From positions 2,246,001 to 2,310,000 of the forward strand of contig JACCIC010000063.1 of the NCBI GenBank assembly GCA_018907035.1: 64,000 nt of DNA, in the 5' to 3' direction. The position numbers and the translations under genes were made by a program. The notes under the pieces were generated by a model that did no database searches, was not told where the DNA came from, and saw only the letters and a list, made by a program, of their open reading frames with translations. Source of the stretch: Sycobia sp. Sy_11 (lineage: Eukaryota; Arthropoda; Insecta; Hymenoptera; Epichrysomallidae). Numbering within the stretch: the first letter of the stretch is position 1; each line of letters starts with the position of its first letter. Below are positions 58,109 to 64,000 of this stretch, one piece after another.

Positions 58109-59890
58109 TTATATGTCAACTGGAAGTGGTGAAAGTTTTTTGATGCATCGCTTGTACAGCCCATTTTTTATTTTTATCGTTGCAACACATACAATATTGT
58201 CGGTACCGGGATGAACTTCAATGATACGTCCAATGCTCCAATACATGGGTGATAAATTGTCTTCCTTAATACTGACTCGCGTTCCAATTTTGATGTTTTC
58301 ACCCCCAAGATGCCATTTGCTGTGTGTACGTAATTCATTTAAGTATTCTTTGTGCCAGCGTTTCCAAAAATGTTGCTTAATTTGTTGGATTCGTTGCCAC
58401 ATAGATAACTTGTTGATATGTAGATTATCTAAATCGTATTCTACTATATGATGTGAATTTTCTCCTATAAGGAAGTGAGATGAAGTGAGGGCGATGAGGT
58501 CATTAGGATCATTTGAAACAGGTGTTAAGTGGCGCGGATTCAAAATCGACTCTATTTCTACCGTGCAGGTATTAAAATGCTCATAAATAAAAGATGGATT
58601 CCCTATTGCACGATATAAATGACCTTTAAAGGACTTAACTGCTGCTTCACACAGACCTCCGAAATTGGGAGATCGTGGGGGTGCAAAGTGCCAGTTGATG
58701 CCATCTTTGGCAAGGTGTTTAGAAAAAACATTTTGATTTTCATCCGACAACAGGAATGACCGAACCTTCAAAATTTCATTTTTTGCTCCTATGAAATTCG
58801 TCGCGTTATCTGAATATATATTTTTAGGTTTATCCCGCCTGCCTATGAATCTTTTAATGTCATTTAAGCATGTTTCTATACTTAAGTCTGTAACCAGCTC
58901 TAAGTGCACGGCCTTTACTACAAAACACACAAATACGACGACGCACGTTTTAATATGATTTTTATTACGAAATTTCTTTTCTTTAATGAGGAAAGGACCG
59001 CAATAATCAATTCCGACATTTTCAAATGAACGCGCTTGCGTTACGCGCTCCTTCGGAAGGTTCCCCATTACATAACTAGGAAATTTAGGATTTAATTTTG
59101 CGAACTTGACGCATTTATAGATGAGGCATTGAGTTGCATTTTTTCCGTCAATTTCCCAATACCTATTTCTTATTGCATTTAATGTTGCTTGTATGCCTGA
59201 ATGCCAATTTTGTATATGTACGCGCCTAATAATAAGTTTTGTAATGTGATTGTTGCGCGGCAATAATATTGGATTCTTTTTTAAATAGCTTAATTTTGAG
59301 TGACAGATTCGACCGCCAACTCGAATAATGCCGCTCGAATCTAGAAACGGGTTCAAGCATTTGATTTCAGTCTTAGAATGAAGCGGCATGTTTTGCTTTA
59401 GAAGTTGTATATCTCTCAAAAATCTGTATTGTTGAGTTATTTTTATAATCCTAAAATGGGTATCTTCAATTTGATCATCCGTATAATTTCGTGTTATCTT
59501 TTTTATTAGTTTTTTATTTTTGATGGCGTCTAGACATAATGCAACAAAACGATTCAATGCGTTTATGCATGAAAATTTCTCAAATATATCGTTGCTATTT
59601 TCGACGTTGTTTGTAATCATTAACGCGATCTTTATACGTTGTTCGGGTATGTGAATACTCGACAGCTTTAAAATTTTCCAATTTTCTTCATTTTTTTGTA
59701 GCCACGAGGGTCCAAGAAACCATAGTGTATTTTTTATAAATTCCGATGGATTTTGTCCCCGTATTGTCCCCGGTTTGATCCCGTGAAGAGTTATTGTGGA
59801 ATCTGACCACAACCATATTTTTGTATAGACGAGATTCAGCGCATTAGCTATCTTGTTAATTAACTTTGCTAATAAATGTGCAGCACACAA
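58109..59890 (-). pseudogene. BEL/Pao integrase and C-terminal region
   Basis: Open for 593 codons. The N-terminal part finishes RNase H (LWSDSTITLHGIKPGTIRGQ). The zinc-binding part includes HIQNWHSGIQATLNAIRNRY and LIYKCVKFAKL. The integrase core has VGIDYCGPFLIKEK (Asp), IYSDNATNFIGAKNE (Asp) and NFGGLCEAAVKSFKGHLYRA (Glu). The C-terminal region with WQRIQQIKQHFWKRWHKEYL and LSPMYWSIGRIIEVHPG is typical of Pao pol. It ends at a natural stop after LSPLPVDI. Because this part is intact, damage is confined to upstream parts of pol; the ORF's first Met is internal. Confidence 0.93.
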
Positions 59891-60320
59891 TTCTAATCTA
59901 GGCAGCGATATTATTTGAAGTGGTGCAACTCTCTATTTTGAGCATATTAAATTCACAGCGCAATTATTATATTTATCCATTGCTCGTAAGTACACGCACG
60001 CACCATAAGCTCGCTCGCTTGCATCGTAAAAGCCATGGAATTGATAATCTACCATTTGATTTAAAGTGATTTTTCTAGCTATTTTTAATTGATTTAATAT
60101 GGGTAATTGTTTATTAAACTCTATCCACTTGTGCTGTAACTGTAATGGTAGCGACTCATCCCAATCAAGTTTAATTTTCCATAACTCTTGTATCATTAAT
60201 TTGTTGATAATTATAATGGGACCCAATAATCCAAGCGGATCAAATAATTGCGCTATGCTTGATAATACTGATCGCTTAGTAAAAGCCTATTTACGTAGAA
60301 GTGAACTTATAGAATAATTT
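59891..60320 (-). pseudogene. BEL/Pao connection and RNase H part
   Basis: Same frame as the integrase ORF, separated from it by one stop at 59,933-59,935. It reads SIAQLFDPLGLLGP-like sequence (from about 60,290), LMIQELWKIKLDWDESLPLQ and FYDASERAYGACVYLRAMDK (RNase H catalytic Asp region). It continues after the stop with LPRLELCAAHLLA. These are hallmark Pao RNase H phrases. Confidence 0.88.
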
Positions 60321-60441
60321 ATTATATCTTTTGCTGCGTCCTAATGAACACCTAATATCTTTTTTGCAGAAAATTCTAACTTAAATTTTTGTCTTTATTT
60401 CAATCGTCTGAATCGTGTACAATTTCCGATTTATTTGAGGC

Positions 60442-61008
60442 TCATTTATGTAATGTAAATCCCGCCTTTTTAAATAAATTATTCAATTGAATCTTTAAGT
60501 TAAACGCTTCGTTAACCGTATCAACACCAACGAGCAAATCGTCTACATAAAAATTATTATTTAAAGCCTCTGCCGCCAGTGGATATTGACTACCTGCATC
60601 ATCTGCGAGTTGTTTTAATGTGCGTGCTGCAAGATAAGATGCAGACGTAGTACCTTGAGTCACTGTAGTTAACTGAAATATTCGAATCTTATCCGTTTTA
60701 CTGTCTCTCCATATGATTTTTTGATAATCCGCGTTTGATTTGTCTACCTTTATTTGCCTGTACATCTTTTGTAGATCTGCCGCGAGCACAATATTTCTTA
60801 ATCTAAAGTGCATTATTCTAAAAATTAAGTCATCTTGAATCGTAGACCCTGTGCATAATGAATTATTTAATGAAACCTTTGTCGAGCTTTTTGATGACGC
60901 ATCGAAAACTACACGGAGCTTTATTGTTAGACTATCTTTCTTGAGAACCGCATGGTGCGGTATATAATACCTTCCATCTACCTGGTGAATGTTTGTAATT
61001 TCCTCCAT
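60442..61008 (-). pseudogene. BEL/Pao reverse transcriptase, N-terminally truncated
   Basis: Reads RYYIPHHAVLKKDSLTIKLR, VVFDASSKSSTKVSLNNSLC (RT motif), IVLAADLQKMYRQIKVDKS (catalytic Asp), QLTTVTQGTTSASYLAARTL and NNNFYVDDLLVG (catalytic YVDD at 60,538-60,549). It is in a different frame from the RNase H/integrase part, so a frameshift lies at 60,300-60,442. Protease and gag upstream (above 61,008) are not recognisable. Confidence 0.92.
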
Positions 61009-61224
61009 GTGTCAGTTGGTAGTATCCACCGACTACATACATCGTTAAAGTGCATTATTGAGCTACGTCAATTTTAGCACGTCACTTTAGGATTGAGGAC
61101 TGCTAGCACCGCCCAAGAGTTATACCTTTCCGCATATACTATTCTAGCACGCAGGCCGAACCCCCTATTCGGCCACTTCGCTGGTATGGCTTCTGAAGAA
61201 GCTGGAGTCTATTCCATTTTCTAT
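61009..61224. other. spacer upstream of BEL/Pao RT
   Basis: No recognisable protein. It leads directly into the 315-bp duplication. Confidence 0.3.
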
Positions 61225-61854
61225 GCATTTCGATCTTACCTCGGGAGTGACTTCGTCCACTCTTCTGGCATTTAGCTGTGCAAAGTGCAGAACAGAGACA
61301 CTTTGGGATTCTGATTTTGCACTTTTAGATTCCTGATCTGGACCTTCCATTATCTAGAATTGAAAGTATTTTCCAAGAATTCTTTTGCCTTTTCTGTGGA
61401 GGAGAGTTCCTTCACATCCCTCGGCTATTAATCAGAGACAAAAAATCAAGAGTGCTCAGTTATGATTTTTTATACATAAACATTCCCGACCACGCCTAGC
61501 TTTCGTTTTGTCGACCTGTTGTGCTCCAAAACTTTTCATGCATTTCGATCTTACCTCGGGAGTGACTTCGTCCACTCTTCTGGCATTTAGCTGTGCAAAG
61601 TGCAGAACAGAGACACTTTGGGATTCTGATCTTGCACTTTCAGATTCCTGATCTGGACCTTCCATTATCTAGAATTGAAAGTATTTTCCAAGAATTCTTT
61701 TGCCTTTTCTGTGGAGGAGAGTTCCTTCACATCCCTTGGCTATTAATCAGATACAAAAAATCAAGAGTGCTCAGTTATGATTTGTTATACATAAACATTC
61801 CCGACCACGTTTAGCTTTCGTTTTGTCGACCTGTTGTGCTCCAAAACTTTTCAT
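61225..61854. repeat. 315-bp tandem duplication, two copies
   Basis: The unit beginning 'gcatttcgatcttacctcgg' starts at 61,225 and again at 61,540, each 315 bp (105 codons), with about a dozen differences. On the minus strand each copy carries a short open stretch starting MEGPDQES and containing LHFAQLNARRVDEVTPEVRS. On the plus strand the second copy reads LPLSRIESIFQEFFCLFCGG. Neither strand's product is recognisable. The exact multiple of three and the position 5' of minus-strand BEL pol leave open a decayed retroelement coding repeat. Confidence 0.85.
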
Positions 61855-62230
61855 TAATTGTTTAACTTTTCTTAGATGCAGATCAATACATCTTTACCAC
61901 TTTTGTTGGATCTCCAATTTATAGTCTGTTCCAAACCACTGTTTATTGCACTTTGTTTTTCCAGACTAGACTTCATAACCAGTGTATAGGCTCGTTGCAT
62001 ATATTTGTTACGGTTGTATATTTACAGATTTGTAGACGGGTGTATAGTGCTGATCTACTTATTTAGGAAAATAAATAATTAAGATATATATTGCATAATA
62101 AATTGCCACGAATATGATTAGATTGTATAATCCGCCAATTCCTTCCAACTGTCAGTCGTTCTCTACCTACCAATGCAAGTTGTTCTGCTCTCTAGTTGTT
62201 CTTCTCTAGTTGTTCTGCTGCAAGCAGACT
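61855..62230. other. non-coding stretch
   Basis: No ORF or repeat of note; a short 'ctagttgttct' duplication lies near 62,190-62,215. Confidence 0.35.
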
Positions 62231-62419
62231 CTACAAGATTCCATCTGCTTCTTTGGATTTTAGCAGTTCCTTGACGAAGGATTCGAAAACCAAGTAATTT
62301 TTGTAGCTCAATAGAGCTATTATCTCAATAGACGTATTATTTTCCCGTTGGAACCTGATTCTGATTTCTTCGTATTTGGGACAGATCTCCAGGACGTGGT
62401 CTGGTGTATCAGCTTCCAT
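62231..62419 (-). pseudogene. non-LTR retrotransposon C-terminal fragment
   Basis: The minus strand reads MEADTPDHVLEICPKYEEIR followed by IEIIALLSYKNYLVFESFVK. The His/Cys phrase DTPDHVLEICPKYEEIR resembles the C-terminal zinc motif after the reverse transcriptase of R1-type elements (compare DAEHILVSCPRFRTHR in the element at 38,640-42,412). Only this tail survives. Confidence 0.5.
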
Positions 62420-62494
62420 ACATGAGTATGTATCGGTCTCTCTTAGATAGAAACGAGAGAGATGACTTACTCAACGATAGAATTAGAATGTCTT

Positions 62495-62665
62495 GATAGT
62501 AAATGGCACATTTGGAGGTTTCGACGTTATTTAGAAGACTATCATTTCATAGTCTTGACAGATTACCAATCACTAAAGGAATTGAATCAAATATAAAGTC
62601 CATCTAGTCGTTTAGCTAATTGAGCCCTTAAACTCATTCAGTATGATTTGGAAATTCAATAGAGG
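62495..62665 (+). pseudogene. Gypsy RNase H fragment
   Basis: The plus strand reads WRFRRYLEDYHFIVLTDYQS, then LKELNQI, a stop, SPSSRLAN, a stop, and ALKLIQYDLEIQ. That matches the end of a Ty3/Gypsy RNase H (compare RPYMEGYHFKVITDHSSL at 49,349-49,660). It comes from a different element in the opposite orientation, with no flanking pol. Confidence 0.6.
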
Positions 62666-63260
62666 TCAGAGATACTTTATCTAGACAACCGCTTGAAGTA
62701 GCCACAAGTGATATAAAAAATGAAGATTGATAATTCGAAAATGAAAATTGATAAATCGAGCTTCCTTATATTCAGACACGATACTGAGGATACTAACTAG
62801 CTACATGCTAAAAATAGAATTTAAATTCAAAGATAAGGAATGCGAAGAAAGTTTCGCCGTAGTAGACGAGTAGTCTGTAGATATCATTTTTGGTATCAAA
62901 TTAAAATAGTTGGTATTAACTAGAATTAGTATTAACATAATACCAATTGAACAGAACTCTTTCGAAAACTATGTTGCGCAAACAAGTAGACCGGACGCTT
63001 CGCAATGCTTTGACCACGGAGGCCGAATTGGATAACATAATGCATCGGTGAACGCGCCCAAAACTAAAGAGTAGTATGGGAAAGATACGTATAAAAAGTA
63101 GAACATGGATGGTTTATCGTTATGATGAGGAAACTACGCTGTACTTCAGGCTTTGTTCAACTCGTCACAGGCAGACCGTCGGCGGCAAACGGTTTAAAAT
63201 ACGGATGGATGCGGTAACGAGACAAATTAAATGTGTATCAGCTTATGGTTCAAAATAAGG
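62666..63260. other. non-coding stretch, fragmentary
   Basis: May include more Gypsy debris on the plus strand, but nothing is recognisable. A 60-codon ORF at 63,076-63,258 has no known motif. Confidence 0.35.
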
Positions 63261-63960
63261 TTAGGTTAAACAATTACATAAATTATAAAAAATCCCGTCC
63301 GATTATTGCATGAGAAAAGATACGAGAATTAGATGTTACAATTAAATATATTTGTCATAATTGAATTGGTGAAAACGACACCATGGATAAGCCAGCTGGC
63401 GGAAGACCTGTGACGACGAATACGATCAAATCATGGAATTTATCGAGTTAGATCAGCATGTTGCATCTTGTGACATTGCCCAAGAGATGAGAGTTAGTTA
63501 CCAAACTATTTTAAACCATCTGCAGAAGGCTGGGTACAAAAAAAGCTTGATGTTTGGGTGCCGCATGATTTGACGCAAAAAAACCTTCTGGACCGAATCA
63601 ACGCCTGTGATGTGCTGCTGAAACCGAACGAACTCGACCCATTTTTGAAGCGGATGGCGACTGGCGACGAAAAGTGGATCACTTACTACAATATCAAGCG
63701 AAAACGGTCGTGGTCCAAGGCTGGTGGACCATTCCAAACAGTGGCCAAGCCGGGATTGACGGTCAGGAAGGTTTTGCTGTGTGTTTGGTGGGATTGGAAG
63801 GGAATCATCTACTATGAGCTGCTCCCATATGGCCAGACGCGTAATTGTACCATCTACTGTCAACAGCTGGACCGCTTGAAGCAGGTTATCGACCAGAAGC
63901 GTCCACAATTGGCCAACAGGAAGGGTGTAGTGTTCCACCAGGACAAAGCCAAATTTACGT
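63261..63960 (+). pseudogene. mariner transposase pseudogene (type C, third copy, truncated)
   Basis: It starts near a TTAGGTTAAACAA phrase similar to the type C terminal repeat. Coding pieces: MDKPAGGRPVTTNT (from 63,383), a frameshift, QIMEFIELDQHVAS-like sequence, an extra A at about 63,545, then VPHDLTQKNLLDRINACDVL, RMATGDEKWITYY (first Asp intact), VAKPGLTVRKVLLCVWWDWK and VVFHQDKAKF (second Asp kept, next residue Asn changed to Lys). The homology breaks at about 63,950. This copy lacks the GDEKW nonsense codon shared by the two arm copies, so it split off before that mutation. Confidence 0.85.
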
Positions 63961-64000
63961 AAAATTTTCAGTTGATTGTCGCCACTTTCCGCGTCTTTGT

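Overview
The window is A+T-rich eukaryotic DNA made almost entirely of transposable-element wreckage. I see no convincing host gene, no operon-like organisation and no CRISPR. Many mariner copies, a piggyBac-type MITE, an R1-type non-LTR element, Gypsy-type and BEL/Pao LTR elements and abundant (AT)n/(CT)n tracts point to an insect nuclear genome. A hymenopteran such as an ant is my inference from the style of the repeats, not something proved here.

Layout. 1-9,400: relics of at least four mariner-family copies of three types (1-350, 988-2200, 7021-8110, 8146-9396) in AT-rich filler. 10,270-15,300: a foldback MITE and one copy of a long non-coding AT-rich repeat. That repeat is interrupted by the only intact transposase gene of the window, a 345-aa mariner (12,869-13,906) inside a 1,286-bp element with terminal inverted repeats and TA duplication. 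15,318-17,365: a retroposon-like unit carrying a degraded 60-bp (20-codon) tandem repeat. 17,485-33,320: a large inverted repeat (arms about 18,060-22,260 and 29,596-33,315). Both arms carry the same dead mariner, the same piggyBac-type MITE, the same tRNA-like sequence and the same AT-rich repeat. The spacer holds a small hairpin/CRE-motif cluster, a degraded unknown protein fragment and microsatellites. 33,727-34,756: a 1,030-bp near-palindromic element.

35,250-36,940: a broken Gypsy integrase followed directly by a zinc-knuckle ORF. 37,000-38,600: a GC-richer unidentified stretch. 38,640-42,410: a nearly complete but mutated R1-clade non-LTR retrotransposon (gag, endonuclease, reverse transcriptase). 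42,600-46,360: AT-rich filler. 46,360-51,643: a Gypsy element on the minus strand (gag, protease/RT/RNase H, truncated integrase), with a coiled-coil plus Cys-motif ORF abutting the integrase end and a GC-rich flank that may be LTR. 53,640-55,178: a relative of that Cys-motif ORF between direct repeats. 55,208-55,860: an inverted copy of the 60-bp array. 56,551-57,829: a dead sister of the intact mariner. 58,109-61,008: BEL/Pao pol, minus strand. 61,225-61,854: a 315-bp tandem duplication. 62,200-64,000: fragments of non-LTR, Gypsy and mariner elements.

The coding sequences are selfish-element genes that do not form a pathway. The most informative signals are structural: an empty/filled-site comparison for the intact mariner, two copies of one dead mariner sharing nonsense codons in opposite arms of an inverted repeat, zinc-motif ORFs lying 3' of integrase at two loci, and a 60-bp repeat that keeps a 20-aa reading pattern at two loci.
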